A stretch of DNA of 64,000 nt from Halorubrum sp. Hd13 (lineage in GTDB: Archaea; Halobacteriota; Halobacteria; Halobacteriales; Haloferacaceae): NCBI RefSeq assembly GCF_002252755.1, contig NZ_NHOY01000050.1:19364-83363 (forward strand), read 5' to 3'. Under the pieces are notes generated by a model. The model had not been told where the DNA came from. It made no database searches and worked only from the letters and a program-made list of their open reading frames with translations. A program made the translations under genes and the position numbers. Position 1 is the first letter of the stretch. Each line of letters starts with the position of its first letter. Shown piece after piece: positions 50,615-58,906 of the stretch.

Positions 50615-50962
50615 GTGTCCGAACTGGTGGAGACCCTCCGCGGCGTCGACGGCGCCGAGGCTCGCGTGATAGCCTCTCTCGACTCCCTCGATTTCACGGT
50701 CGAGTACATCCGAGCTGACTTGGAGTCGCGCTACTCCGACCGGGACCTCGAATCCGCGTATCGGCTGATCATGGCGAGTCAGGTCACCGGCGACGAGTTC
50801 AGGGAGCTCATCGACGAGGAGTTCGAGGCCCAGACGCTGTTCTTCGAGAACGTCGTCGTGCTCGTGTTGCCCGCGGCGCGCTACGAGGCCGTCTTCGCGT
50901 CGTTCGATCGCGAGGACCCGTTCCCGACCACCGACCTGATCGACGCCGCCGGCCGGCTCTGA
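50615..50962 (+). CDS. Conserved haloarchaeal hypothetical protein
   Basis: A 115-residue acidic protein, mostly alpha/beta, with VRVIASLDSLDFTVEYIRADL-like N-terminal half (present as ARVIASLDSLDF) and LFFENVVVLVLPAARY near the end. It resembles the many small haloarchaeal proteins that bind nothing obvious. GTG start, with a GATTTTAG element about 28 nt upstream supporting a leaderless mRNA. Function unknown. Confidence 0.65.
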   Translation: MSELVETLRGVDGAEARVIASLDSLDFTVEYIRADLESRYSDRDLESAYRLIMASQVTGDEFRELIDEEFEAQTLFFENVVVLVLPAARYEAVFASFDREDPFPTTDLIDAAGRL

Positions 50963-51044
50963 CCGGACCGGACGAGGGACTCGCGTTCACTGCTCAACTC
51001 GGCCTCTCTTCGTCTCAGTCCGCATCGCTTCGCCTCGCACCGCC

Positions 51045-51560
51045 TCACTCCGCCGGTTCGACGGCCAGCCGCAGCGCGACCGGCGCGCCCTCGGCGAGCG
51101 CGGCGACGAGGTCGCGGTCGAGGTCGGCGGCCGCCCCGTCGCCGTCGACCAGGATCGTGCGCTCGTCGTCGGTGTAGTCGCTCGTCCGTCCGACCATCGA
51201 GCGGTCGTCGAGGAGCGTCAGGTCGGGGTCGCCGCGTCCGGCGATCCGGTCGACGTGCGCCGGGGCCGCGAGGTCGACCGCCTCGTCGCCCGGCTCCCCG
51301 ACGGCGATCGTCGCAGAGACGGTCGCGTCCGCGTCTCGACACGCCTCTCGGAACGACGCCGAGAAGTCGCGGGGCGCGCGGTCGGCCGCGACGCCGACGA
51401 TGCAGTCGCCGGCGGGCGTGAGCCAGTCGTCCGTCGTGAACTCGAACGTGCTCGCGTGCTCGGCGGTGACGTGCTCGTGGCCGGCCGCGCGAACGACCTC
51501 GACGAGGGGGTCGTCGTCGGCGTCGTCGCCGTCGTCGATTTCGCTCTCGGCGTCGCTCAT
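51045..51560 (-). CDS. DUF371-family protein
   Basis: A 171-residue protein with an acidic N-terminal extension of about 20 residues followed by the archaeal DUF371 core: VRAAGHEHVTAEHASTFEF, then LTPAGDCIVGVAAD. The conserved GHExV, HxxTxE and GDCI(I/V)GV elements define this beta-rich archaeal family, whose function is not known to me. It starts 40 nt after the convergent-side amidohydrolase gene stops, on the same strand. Confidence 0.82.
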   Translation of the reverse strand: MSDAESEIDDGDDADDDPLVEVVRAAGHEHVTAEHASTFEFTTDDWLTPAGDCIVGVAADRAPRDFSASFREACRDADATVSATIAVGEPGDEAVDLAAPAHVDRIAGRGDPDLTLLDDRSMVGRTSDYTDDERTILVDGDGAAADLDRDLVAALAEGAPVALRLAVEPAE

Positions 51561-51600
51561 GCTCGTCGGGTCGGCGGTGCCGCGACAAGTGACCGTCGGT

Positions 51601-52431
51601 TCAGACGTCCGCGCCCTCGGCGAGCGCGGGGATCAGCCGAGCCGGGTTCTTCGCGAACACGCGGCGCATCAGGTCCTCGGAGACGTCGAGCGTGAGCACC
51701 TCCATCACGCCGACGTTCGGGTGGACGTCCGGCGCGCCGGAGCCGAAGAGGACGCGGTCCGGGTGCTCCAAGACGCCGCGTTCGAGCACCTCTCGGTAGC
51801 GCACGGCGCTCGTGTCGACGTAGAGCCGGTCGTGATCGTCGAGCAGGTCGAGGGTCTCGTTCATCAGGTCGGCGTCGAGCGGGTAGCCGCCGAAGCTCGC
51901 GAGGACGACCGGGAGGTCGTAGTCGAGCAGCTCGCGCTCGACCGCCTCGGGCGGGAACTCCCTGCCGGCGTGGACGATGAGCGGGAGGTCGGCCGCCTCA
52001 AGCCGCCGCAACACGTCCTCGTTCGGGAGCCCGTCGACGTGGGGGACGAGCGTGAACCCGTGGAACCGGTCGTCGTAGGAGTACTGCTCGACGTCGTCCG
52101 GGCGGGCGTGGTGGTCGTCGCGCTCGGCGTAGAGGTTCCGGATCGCCGGAAGGGGGCCGGTCCCCGGATCGCGCGGGCCGTTGAGCCGGGCGAACGCGAC
52201 GAACGGCCGGTCGATCGAGAGCCGCGCGACCGCGTTGTTCGCGCGGAGGTAGCTCCGGCCGGGCGAACGGCGACCGGGGCTCGCGACCGCGCGCACGACG
52301 CCCGCTTGGAGCATCTCGCGCTCCAACCGCTCGGGGGAGATGTCCCGGCCGTGCGTGGCGACCGAGGACTCGTCGGGGTCCAGCGTCGCGCGGGTGTCGA
52401 CGATCCGGAAGTCGTGTTCCAGCCCGAGCAT
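51601..52431 (-). CDS. Amidohydrolase-fold (TIM-barrel) protein lacking most metal ligands
   Basis: A 276-residue protein resembling the amidohydrolase-2/TatD branch: the chain passes through VDTRATLD, GFTLVPH, LIVHAGREFPPEA, YVDTS and VLFGSGAPDVHP in family order. The N-terminal HxH metal pair is replaced by Arg14-x-Thr16. The later AHxGG-type His is Ser179 (ASFGG), and the FGSD Asp is Gly232 (FGSG); only His154 is kept. It is therefore probably not a normal metal-dependent hydrolase and may bind a ligand or act structurally. It is convergent with no neighbour and shares a strand with the DUF371 gene. Confidence 0.78.
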   Translation of the reverse strand: MLGLEHDFRIVDTRATLDPDESSVATHGRDISPERLEREMLQAGVVRAVASPGRRSPGRSYLRANNAVARLSIDRPFVAFARLNGPRDPGTGPLPAIRNLYAERDDHHARPDDVEQYSYDDRFHGFTLVPHVDGLPNEDVLRRLEAADLPLIVHAGREFPPEAVERELLDYDLPVVLASFGGYPLDADLMNETLDLLDDHDRLYVDTSAVRYREVLERGVLEHPDRVLFGSGAPDVHPNVGVMEVLTLDVSEDLMRRVFAKNPARLIPALAEGADV

Positions 52432-52581
52432 CTATCGGCCCGTCTCGGGGGATCCGCATGTGCCTGTCGGTCTCACGCCGGATCGATCCGCGAATCCGGA
52501 CCGGACCGCGGCGCGGGCGCCGGACGCGACGGCGACGCGCGCCGGACCAATACTGAAGGGCCGTCGCCGCGGTGGGCCGGC

Positions 52582-53049
52582 ATGGAACTCGTCGAAGCCA
52601 CCGAGGGCGACCTCGACGCGCTCGTCGAGCGGTGGTACGACCTCGCGACGTCGATGGTATCGTACTCGGAGCTGAACCAACTCGCCTACGCCGACGCGAG
52701 CGAGGTCCCGGACGAGGGGTTTCGCGAGCACCTCGAGGACCCGTCGACGACCGATTACCTCGTCTCCGTCGACGGCGACACCGTCGGGTTCGTGACGCTC
52801 GAAACGGGTCACCGTCCCTCCCGAGCGCGGTCCCGGTACCTGAAGATCGTGAACCTCGCCGTCGACGAGGAGCACCGAAACCGGGGCTACGGCGCGGCGG
52901 TCGTGGAGCGCGTGCGGGCGATGGTTGGCGACCGCGACTGCGACTACCTCACCGTCTCCTGCGAGTGGGACAACGACGGCGCGCGACGGTTCTATCGCGA
53001 CGCGGGGTTCGAGCCGAAGCAGGTGACGTACGCACAGCGGGTGGAGTGA
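52582..53049 (+). CDS. GNAT-family N-acetyltransferase
   Basis: A 155-residue GNAT protein. The acetyl-CoA-binding segment is LAVDEEHRNRGYGAAVVE (R-x-x-G-x-G/A type), and the end WDNDGARRFYRDAGFEPK is typical. Substrate unknown. The ATG at 52582 follows GGCCGGC and gives the standard start with ELVEATEGDLDAL. It is convergent with the YchF gene, separated by 24 nt. Confidence 0.9.
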   Translation: MELVEATEGDLDALVERWYDLATSMVSYSELNQLAYADASEVPDEGFREHLEDPSTTDYLVSVDGDTVGFVTLETGHRPSRARSRYLKIVNLAVDEEHRNRGYGAAVVERVRAMVGDRDCDYLTVSCEWDNDGARRFYRDAGFEPKQVTYAQRVE

Positions 53050-53073
53050 GACCGACGGCGGCCCCCGACGGTC

Positions 53074-54255
53074 TCAGTTCGTGCTGACGATCCGTATCAC
53101 GTCGCCCTCGCTCAGCTCGTGGCTCTCGCCGATCCGCCGCGAGGAGCGCGCGTCGACCGCGTGGAGGTACCCCTCACCGATATCGGTGTGGACCGCGTAC
53201 GCCAAGTCCGGCGGCGTCGCCCCCGACGGGAGGAGGAACGCGTCGGGGAGGACGTTCCCCGTCCCGTCCGTCCACTTCGAGGCGTCCTGCACCGGGTAGA
53301 CGGTGATGCGATCGAGCAGGTCGTAGACGGCGGCGTTCAGCGCGGTCTGGACCCCGGTGCCGCCGTGTTCGTCCATCACGCCGCGGATCGCGTCGAGTCC
53401 CTCCCGCTGCCCGTCTGAGAGCTCGTCGAGGATCTCGAACTCCTCGTCGCCCGGGTCGTAGTCGACGACGCCCGCCTCGGCCGCGCGTCGGAGGCCGAGC
53501 TCGCCGTCCGCCGTCGCCGGAACGACGGGCTTGTCCGTTCCCTCGCGGATCCGGTCGAGCGCGCCTTCGGGCGCGGCGTCGATCTTATTCGCGACGACGA
53601 CGATCGGCTTGGTCCGCCGGCGGGTCGCCCGCGCGAGCGCCTCGCGGTCCTCGCCGGTCCACGCCTTCGGGTCGTCCGGGTACTCCAGCCCGCGGAGGAC
53701 CGCCGTCACGTCGTGTTCGGTCGCGCCGAACCCGGTCAACAGGTCCGTGATCGACGCTTCCAGGTCGAAGTCGGGCGAGCGCGACTTGCGCTCGACGCCC
53801 TCCCAGTTGCGGTCGACGATGCCCGCGAGCCACAGGTCCATCTCCTCCTCGACGAAGTCCACGTCGTCGAGCGGATCGTGCGAGCCGACCTCGACCGGCT
53901 CTCCCTCCGCGTTCGTCGCCCCCGAGGCGTCGACGACGTTGAGCACGACGTCCGCGTTCGTCAGCTCGTCGAGGAACTGATTTCCGAGCCCCTTCCCCTC
54001 GTGGGCGCCGGGGACGAGCCCGGCCACGTCGAGGAGCTCGACGGGGACGTACCGCTTCCCGTCGCGGCAGTTCTCGTTGCCGCACCGCTCCTCGCGGTCG
54101 AGACACGGGCACTCGGTCCGGACGTGCGTGACCCCGCGGTTCGCGTCGATCGTCGTGAACGGGTAGTTCGCGACGTCGACGTCGGCCATCGTCGCGGCCG
54201 TGTAGAACGTGGACTTCCCGGCGTTCGGCTTCCCCGCCAACGCGACCGTGATCAT
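53074..54255 (-). CDS. ychF: YchF/Obg-family GTPase with C-terminal TGS domain
   Basis: A 393-residue P-loop GTPase of the archaeal YchF-like type. G1 is GKPNAGKST (residues 8-16), the switch region has GNQFLDEL and G4 is ANKIDAAP. An insert near residues 49-63 holds four Cys (CPC, then C58 and C63), a likely zinc site seen in archaeal homologs. The C-terminal TGS domain begins at about 300 and ends VIRIVSTN. It probably acts on ribosomes. G4 is NKxD, so GTP rather than ATP preference is expected. Confidence 0.92.
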   Translation of the reverse strand: MITVALAGKPNAGKSTFYTAATMADVDVANYPFTTIDANRGVTHVRTECPCLDREERCGNENCRDGKRYVPVELLDVAGLVPGAHEGKGLGNQFLDELTNADVVLNVVDASGATNAEGEPVEVGSHDPLDDVDFVEEEMDLWLAGIVDRNWEGVERKSRSPDFDLEASITDLLTGFGATEHDVTAVLRGLEYPDDPKAWTGEDREALARATRRRTKPIVVVANKIDAAPEGALDRIREGTDKPVVPATADGELGLRRAAEAGVVDYDPGDEEFEILDELSDGQREGLDAIRGVMDEHGGTGVQTALNAAVYDLLDRITVYPVQDASKWTDGTGNVLPDAFLLPSGATPPDLAYAVHTDIGEGYLHAVDARSSRRIGESHELSEGDVIRIVSTN

Positions 54256-54341
54256 GGTCGAGGGTCGCGGCGCGGCGAAAAGCGCCTTTCGGTCGCACGC
54301 GCCGCGGTCGGCGTTCCTCCGCCGTCACCACCGCGCGGGGG

Positions 54342-54932
54342 TCACGGGGACTCGACGAGGTCGTCGTCGACGCCCCGGAGGCTCTCCGCGAGCCGCGAGT
54401 CCCGCGGCACGGCGTCGAGGAACGCCGCGGAGCCGAACGGGACGTCGCCGTTGACCGACACCATCCCGAGGTCGGCGGGATCGCCGTCGAGTCCGGTGAG
54501 GAACGCGACCGTGCGGACCGCCGGGACGTCGTCGACGCGGGCCGCGACGTCGACCGACCCGTACAGCGACCGGTGCGTGGCGACGTGGTGAACGCAGGTC
54601 GGCGTGGGCGCGAAACAGAGGAGATAGCGCGCGCCCGGCTCGGTGCGGCCCAGCTTCGGTCGGATCGCGTGCCGTTCGTCGGCGTGGAAGTACCGCTCCA
54701 TGCGCCGGTACTGCCGCAGGACCTCGTTCGCGCCGGTCGCTCGGCGCACGGCGGCGTCGCCCTTGAGTTCGATCACGTGGTCGACGCGCTCGGGCGTCCG
54801 CAGCCGGACGTACGCGTCGACCACGCCGCGTCGCCCCTCGGCGTCGTACGGCTCCTCCAGCCGGACCTCGGGGTCGTCGTGGGCGGCCGCGTAGTGGTCG
54901 ACCACGGCGGTCGCCAGCTCGTCTTCCCGCAT
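54342..54932 (-). CDS. Conserved hypothetical protein with PD-(D/E)XK-nuclease-like core
   Basis: A 196-residue protein. An N-terminal region EEPYDAEGRRGVVDAYVRL, then HVIELKGD, gives Asp39, Glu55 and Lys57 in the spacing of a PD-(D/E)XK core, followed by an EVLRQYRRMERYF helix reminiscent of the RecB-like QxxxY helix. The C-terminal half (AVRTVAFLTGL and after) is unrecognised. It could be a small nuclease or an inactive fold member. A TATA box (ATTTATTCC, 54957-54965 minus strand) lies 25-33 nt before the ATG. It starts 86 nt upstream-side of ychF on the same strand. Confidence 0.7.
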   Translation of the reverse strand: MREDELATAVVDHYAAAHDDPEVRLEEPYDAEGRRGVVDAYVRLRTPERVDHVIELKGDAAVRRATGANEVLRQYRRMERYFHADERHAIRPKLGRTEPGARYLLCFAPTPTCVHHVATHRSLYGSVDVAARVDDVPAVRTVAFLTGLDGDPADLGMVSVNGDVPFGSAAFLDAVPRDSRLAESLRGVDDDLVESP

Positions 54933-54956
54933 ACGTCCCGTTCAGGGCGCCGGCGG

Positions 54957-54965
54957 GGAATAAAT
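54957..54965 (-). promoter_or_regulatory. TATA box of the PD-(D/E)XK-like gene
   Basis: ATTTATTCC on the minus strand, 25-33 nt before the start at 54932. It is flanked by CGGCG and CGCCG, which could form a small hairpin or operator. Confidence 0.5.
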
Positions 54966-55080
54966 CCGCCGACGGCGCGGTCCCGGCCGACCGGCAGAGG
55001 GGCTACTTAACCCCTGCGGCCGTTCCGGCGATCCGGTGTGTATCAAGAGGTTTGTAAGGCTCGACGGCGTATCTAAACTG

Positions 55081-55614
55081 ATGTCTGATAAGCTGAGTAG
55101 ACGGCGGTACGTCGCCGGAACCGGAGCCGCGCTCGCCCTCGGAACGATCGCCGGCTGTTCCGGCGGTGGAGGGGACGGCTCTGACGGCTCCGACGGCGGA
55201 GACGGCTCCGACGGCGGCGACTCGGGCGGCTCCGGGGAGGCGCGCGACGACGTCCCGAGCGAGATCGACGACTACCTCGCGGACGCCCGGATGTACGACG
55301 GCACCATCGCGGACTACACCGGACAGGACCAGGTCACCGTCTCCGTCGGCGCCGGCGAGGGGCTGGCGTTCGACCCGGCGGCGATCCGGATCACCTCCAG
55401 CACGACCGTCGTCTGGGAGTGGACCGGCGAGGGCGGCGCCCACAACGTCGCCTCCGTAGAGGGGTCCGAGTCCGACTTCGACAGCGGGAGCGCGGTCAGC
55501 GAGGAGGGGACGACCTTCGAGCAGTCGTTCGACAACACCGGCATCCAGCTGTACAAGTGTACGCCCCACGAGGGGGTCGGGATGCTCGGCGGCATCGAAG
55601 TCGTCGAGAGCTAA
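55081..55614 (+). CDS. Halocyanin (blue copper lipoprotein)
   Basis: A 177-residue protein. The N-terminus carries a Tat signal (LSRRRYVAGTG) with lipobox (IAGC), then an acidic Gly/Ser/Asp linker. The C-terminal cupredoxin domain has the type-1 copper ligands His (GAHNVAS), Cys and His (YKCTPHEG) and Met (GMLGG). Halocyanins are membrane-attached electron carriers on the outer face, probably delivering electrons to the terminal oxidase encoded downstream. A TTTGTAAG element at 55051-55058 fits a leaderless start. Confidence 0.93.
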   Translation: MSDKLSRRRYVAGTGAALALGTIAGCSGGGGDGSDGSDGGDGSDGGDSGGSGEARDDVPSEIDDYLADARMYDGTIADYTGQDQVTVSVGAGEGLAFDPAAIRITSSTTVVWEWTGEGGAHNVASVEGSESDFDSGSAVSEEGTTFEQSFDNTGIQLYKCTPHEGVGMLGGIEVVES

Positions 55615-55724
55615 CGCCGCACTGCGCGCTCCTCAGTAGGCGTTCGATTTTTCCGAGGCGCGACGGCGACGACACCCGTAGCGGAAGCACCGGTCAGGTC
55701 GAATCGCCGGCATCGGCGTCGGAC

Positions 55725-56360
55725 TCACGGGAGGAACGACCAGCGCACGTCGACGATGCGGTCGTGCTCGCTCGTCACGGTCGGGCGAGCGAGGTGGTCG
55801 TTCGCGTTGACGCCGGCCTCCGCCAGTCCGGTGAGGGCGTCTTCGAGAGACCGGTCCGAGCGCTCGACCGCGGAGTCGCGCTCGTAGGGGGCGTCGATCG
55901 GCTCGTCGGGCGCGTTCGCGAGGTCGACCCCGTCGGCGAGGTCGCCGCCGATGGCGCGCGGCGGCTGGTGGAAGCGCCAGTCGCCGACCGCGAGGAACAG
56001 CCAGACGTCGCCGTTGATCGCGTGGTACTCGCCGGTGACGTGCGCGTCCTCGTGGGCGACGATACGTGAAAGGACAGCCGTCTTCGTCCGGTAGAGAGCG
56101 TCTTTCCGGGCGGAACGGACGTTGCTCTCGGTGACGTCGCCGCGGTCGTAGGCGGCCGTCGCCTCGTCGGCGAACTGTTTCGCGACCTTGTTGACCACGT
56201 ACAGCGATTCGAGCAGGTCGTCCGTCGGTTCGAGCGGGTCCACGGTGATGCCTCGGGGAGTGATCGCCGTGAGGTCGGCGCGTCGAGGCCAAAGGCGTTT
56301 CGGGGTCGTGCGGGCCTCGAACGCGCCGCCGCCCGGTCGGATGGTTAATTCTTTAAGCAC
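55725..56360 (-). CDS. Conserved haloarchaeal hypothetical protein
   Basis: A 211-residue protein that begins GTG (MLKELTIRPGGGAFEAR). A helical central part (ESLYVVNKVAKQFADEATAAY) is followed by YHAINGDVWLFLAVGDWRFHQPP and an acidic C-terminal half that ends VDVRWSFLP. No catalytic motif is clear. It is divergent from the CoxD gene with only 23 nt between starts, which is tight for two promoters, so its start may be further downstream. Function unknown. Confidence 0.6.
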   Translation of the reverse strand: MLKELTIRPGGGAFEARTTPKRLWPRRADLTAITPRGITVDPLEPTDDLLESLYVVNKVAKQFADEATAAYDRGDVTESNVRSARKDALYRTKTAVLSRIVAHEDAHVTGEYHAINGDVWLFLAVGDWRFHQPPRAIGGDLADGVDLANAPDEPIDAPYERDSAVERSDRSLEDALTGLAEAGVNANDHLARPTVTSEHDRIVDVRWSFLP

Positions 56361-56383
56361 GCGGCCGAAGGCTCATTCAAGCA

Positions 56384-56659
56384 ATGTCGGACGACTCGCT
56401 CAAACTGTACACAGCGATCTACGTCGCGCTCCTGGTCGCGGCGACGCTGAACTTCGTTCTCTTCGAGGCCGAGTTCCTCAACTTCACGTACGCCCAGGCG
56501 CTCGGCGGGACGCTGGTGATCGCGACCGTCAAGACGCTCCTCATCGTCGCCTACTTCCAGCACCTCCGGTGGGAGAACCGCTCGCTCAGCTACGTGATGG
56601 CGCTCGCGCTCGCGCTCACGATGCTGCTGATGGCCGCGGCGACCTACTCCATCTCTTAA
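56384..56659 (+). CDS. coxD: Cytochrome c oxidase subunit IV-family protein
   Basis: A 91-residue protein with three hydrophobic helices: LYTAIYVALLVAATLNFVLF, LGGTLVIATVKTLLIVAYFQHL and MALALALTMLLMAAATYS. The VKTLLIVAYFQHLRW segment is the family hallmark of prokaryotic Cox subunit IV. It supports the terminal oxidase encoded by the coxB-coxAC operon about 3 kb downstream, although it is separate from it. TTCTTTAAG upstream may be its TATA element. Confidence 0.9.
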   Translation: MSDDSLKLYTAIYVALLVAATLNFVLFEAEFLNFTYAQALGGTLVIATVKTLLIVAYFQHLRWENRSLSYVMALALALTMLLMAAATYSIS

Positions 56660-56818
56660 CCCCGCCGTCTCTTCGGTCCCCGGCACGCTCGCTTCTGCTC
56701 CGCTCCGTCCCGTCGAGCCGCCGCGCTCGTTCTCTCCGCTCCGAGTCACGACCGTACCGACCCGGCAGTTCTGACACGTTCGGCCGTGTTTTTTGTAGTC
56801 GTATGCGAACGGTACAGT

Positions 56819-57568
56819 ATGGAACTCCGCGACGCCACCGCAGCCGACGTCGACGCGATCCGGGAAGTCGCCCGCGAATCACTGCTCGCCTCCTACGGGC
56901 ACGCGGTCGACGAGGCGCTGCTCGCCGAGGCGGTCGACGAGTGGTACGACCCCGACGACCTCGTCGCGGACATCGGCGACGAGGGGACCGTGTGTCCCGT
57001 CGCCGTCGTTGACGAGGACGTGGTCGGGTTCGCCGAGAGCTACGTCGTCGGCCGCCGCGAGCGGGTCGGGGAGATCGACTGGCTCCACGTCCACCCCGAC
57101 CACCGCGGCTCCGGCTTCGGCTCCGCGCTCCTCGAACGCGTCGAGGCGGAGCTCCAGGAGGCGGACGTCGACCGCATCGAGGCGCGCGTGCTCGTCGCCA
57201 ACGAGGCCGGCACCGCGTTCTACGAGGCCGAGGGGTACGAGCTCGTCGGGGAGCGCCGGGTGGAGATCGGCGAGGAGACGTTCGACGAGCGCGAGTACCG
57301 CAAACAGGTCAGTCGCCTGACCGGCATCTCCGAGGGCGTCGTGGAGACGGGCACCGGCGACACCGTTTACGTCGCCTTCGACGAGAGCGAGCGCGGCTCC
57401 GAGGGCCCCTTCTACGTCGCGTACTCCGACCCCGAGCGGGAGCGGCGCTACGGCTACTTCTGCGGGAACTGCGAGGGAACGGACGTCGCCATCGACACGA
57501 TGGACCGCATGGAGTGCGGCGACTGCGGGAACCGGCGGAAGCCGTCGCGCTGGGACGCCGCCTACTGA
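56819..57568 (+). CDS. GNAT N-acetyltransferase fused to a zinc-ribbon domain
   Basis: A 249-residue protein. Residues 1-160 form a GNAT domain with VHPDHRGSGFGSALLERVE as the acetyl-CoA loop and AFYEAEGYE near its end. Residues 170-249 form a zinc-ribbon module with FCGNC and CGDCGN pairs, matching the DUF5816-type domain that haloarchaea attach to acetyltransferases. The ATG at 56819 was selected; the upstream sequence is hydrophobic and Cys-containing and does not fit. Substrate unknown. Confidence 0.85.
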   Translation: MELRDATAADVDAIREVARESLLASYGHAVDEALLAEAVDEWYDPDDLVADIGDEGTVCPVAVVDEDVVGFAESYVVGRRERVGEIDWLHVHPDHRGSGFGSALLERVEAELQEADVDRIEARVLVANEAGTAFYEAEGYELVGERRVEIGEETFDEREYRKQVSRLTGISEGVVETGTGDTVYVAFDESERGSEGPFYVAYSDPERERRYGYFCGNCEGTDVAIDTMDRMECGDCGNRRKPSRWDAAY

Positions 57569-57614
57569 GCCGCGCGCGGCGATCGACCGATCGGTACGCG
57601 ACGAGCCGGCCGAC

Positions 57615-58607
57615 CTACAGCGTCTCTTTCACGCCTAACACGCGCTCTTCAGCCTCGCGACCGGGGTCCCACTCGCTTCCGTCTCGGTCGGTCTCCCGGT
57701 GTTCGGCGACGGTCCGCGCCATCGCCTCGTCGACGGGCGTCGACTCCCAGCCGAGACCGGCGAGCGCGCACGTGTCGAGCAGGTGCGGGTACTCCCTGTA
57801 GAGCGTGAAGTCGTCCGGTTCGAGCCCGCCGGCCGCGAGCGCGTCCCCGCTCGCGGGTACGACCTCGCAGTCGGTCCCGGCGGCCTCGGCGATCGCCTCC
57901 AGCGTCTCTTCGAGGGTGAGCGCTCGCCGGTCGCCGACGTTGTAGGCCGAGCCCGGCTCGCCGCGCTCGGCGGCGATCCGGAGCGCGCTCGCGACGTCTT
58001 CGACGTACGCGCGGTGCCAGAGGTTCTGGCCGTCGCCCGGGACGACCACGCGGTCGTGCGAGAGGACGCGGTCGATCCAGTAGTCGAGCCGCTCCGTGTA
58101 GTCGTACGGGCCGTAGACGATACAAGGGCGGACCGCGGTCGCGTTGACTCCCGCCTCGGCGGCGTCGAACACGATCCGATCGCCTTCGGCCTTCCGGTTG
58201 CCGTACGTCTCCATGCTCTCGTCGGCCGCCTGTTCGGGGGAGCACGGGTGCAGCGGCGTCTCCCCCTCTCGCTTCGGGATCTCCTCGGCGGCGTAGCTCG
58301 AGCCCGACGAGACGTACACGTAGCCGTCGACGTCGGCGAACACGTCGACCGCGGTCTCCACGTCGCCGGGGTGGTAGGCGACGCAGTCGATCACGATTTC
58401 GGGCTCCGCGGAGAGCTTCGCCGTCCGGAGGTCGCGCTCGTTCGTCCGATCGCCCTCGACGTGCGTGACGCGGTCGTCGTCCGAGAACGGGTTCTCGTGG
58501 TTCCCGCGGTTCAGCATCGCCACCTCGTAGCCGTTCGCGAGCAGATCGGAGACGGTGTGCCGCCCGATGAACCGCGTGCCGCCGATGACGAGCGCCGTGT
58601 CGGTCAT
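57615..58607 (-). CDS. NAD-dependent epimerase/dehydratase (extended SDR)
   Basis: A 330-residue extended short-chain dehydrogenase. The N-terminal Rossmann motif is VIGGTRFIGRHTV (GxxxxGR variant), and YVSSGSSYA plus MLNRGNHE-type loops follow. The catalytic YxxxK corresponds to MSMETYGNRKAEG-type YGNRKAEG. A nucleotide-sugar-binding C-terminal half includes RPCIVYGPYDYTERLDYWI. It resembles RNA-binding/epimerase-type SDRs of the CSP41-like group. Substrate unknown. It is convergent with the GNAT gene. Confidence 0.87.
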   Translation of the reverse strand: MTDTALVIGGTRFIGRHTVSDLLANGYEVAMLNRGNHENPFSDDDRVTHVEGDRTNERDLRTAKLSAEPEIVIDCVAYHPGDVETAVDVFADVDGYVYVSSGSSYAAEEIPKREGETPLHPCSPEQAADESMETYGNRKAEGDRIVFDAAEAGVNATAVRPCIVYGPYDYTERLDYWIDRVLSHDRVVVPGDGQNLWHRAYVEDVASALRIAAERGEPGSAYNVGDRRALTLEETLEAIAEAAGTDCEVVPASGDALAAGGLEPDDFTLYREYPHLLDTCALAGLGWESTPVDEAMARTVAEHRETDRDGSEWDPGREAEERVLGVKETL

Positions 58608-58680
58608 ATCCTCTCTCGGTCCAGCGAGTTCAAAAGCGTGACCGAACCGGAACCCGGCGTGCGGAGGCGACGACCGGAGT

Positions 58681-58827
58681 TCAGTCGTCGCGGTTCGCGC
58701 GCGGCCCGTCGCCGCGCCAGCGCCGGTAGAGCAGGTACGCGATCCCGAGCCCGAGGAACCACGTGCCGACCCCGAACAGCGCGAACCCGATCCCGATCAG
58801 GAACTCTCCGGCCGGGAGTCCGAACAT
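58681..58827 (-). CDS. 48-residue single-helix membrane peptide
   Basis: A 48-codon ORF from ATG at 58827 to TGA. It is Gly-rich and hydrophobic (FLIGIGFALFGVGTWFLGLG, then IAYLLYRRWR) and ends with an acidic tail. It sits between the SDR gene and the zinc-ribbon membrane gene, and its length and composition are protein-like for haloarchaea. Unrecognised; it could be a small membrane or assembly factor. Confidence 0.5.
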   Translation of the reverse strand: MFGLPAGEFLIGIGFALFGVGTWFLGLGIAYLLYRRWRGDGPRANRDD

Positions 58828-58906
58828 ATCACGACTCGGCGTCTCGGCCACATAAACGCTCCGAGCGAGGGGCAGTTACACGGTCCCGGCGCGCGAACGT
58901 CGCCCC

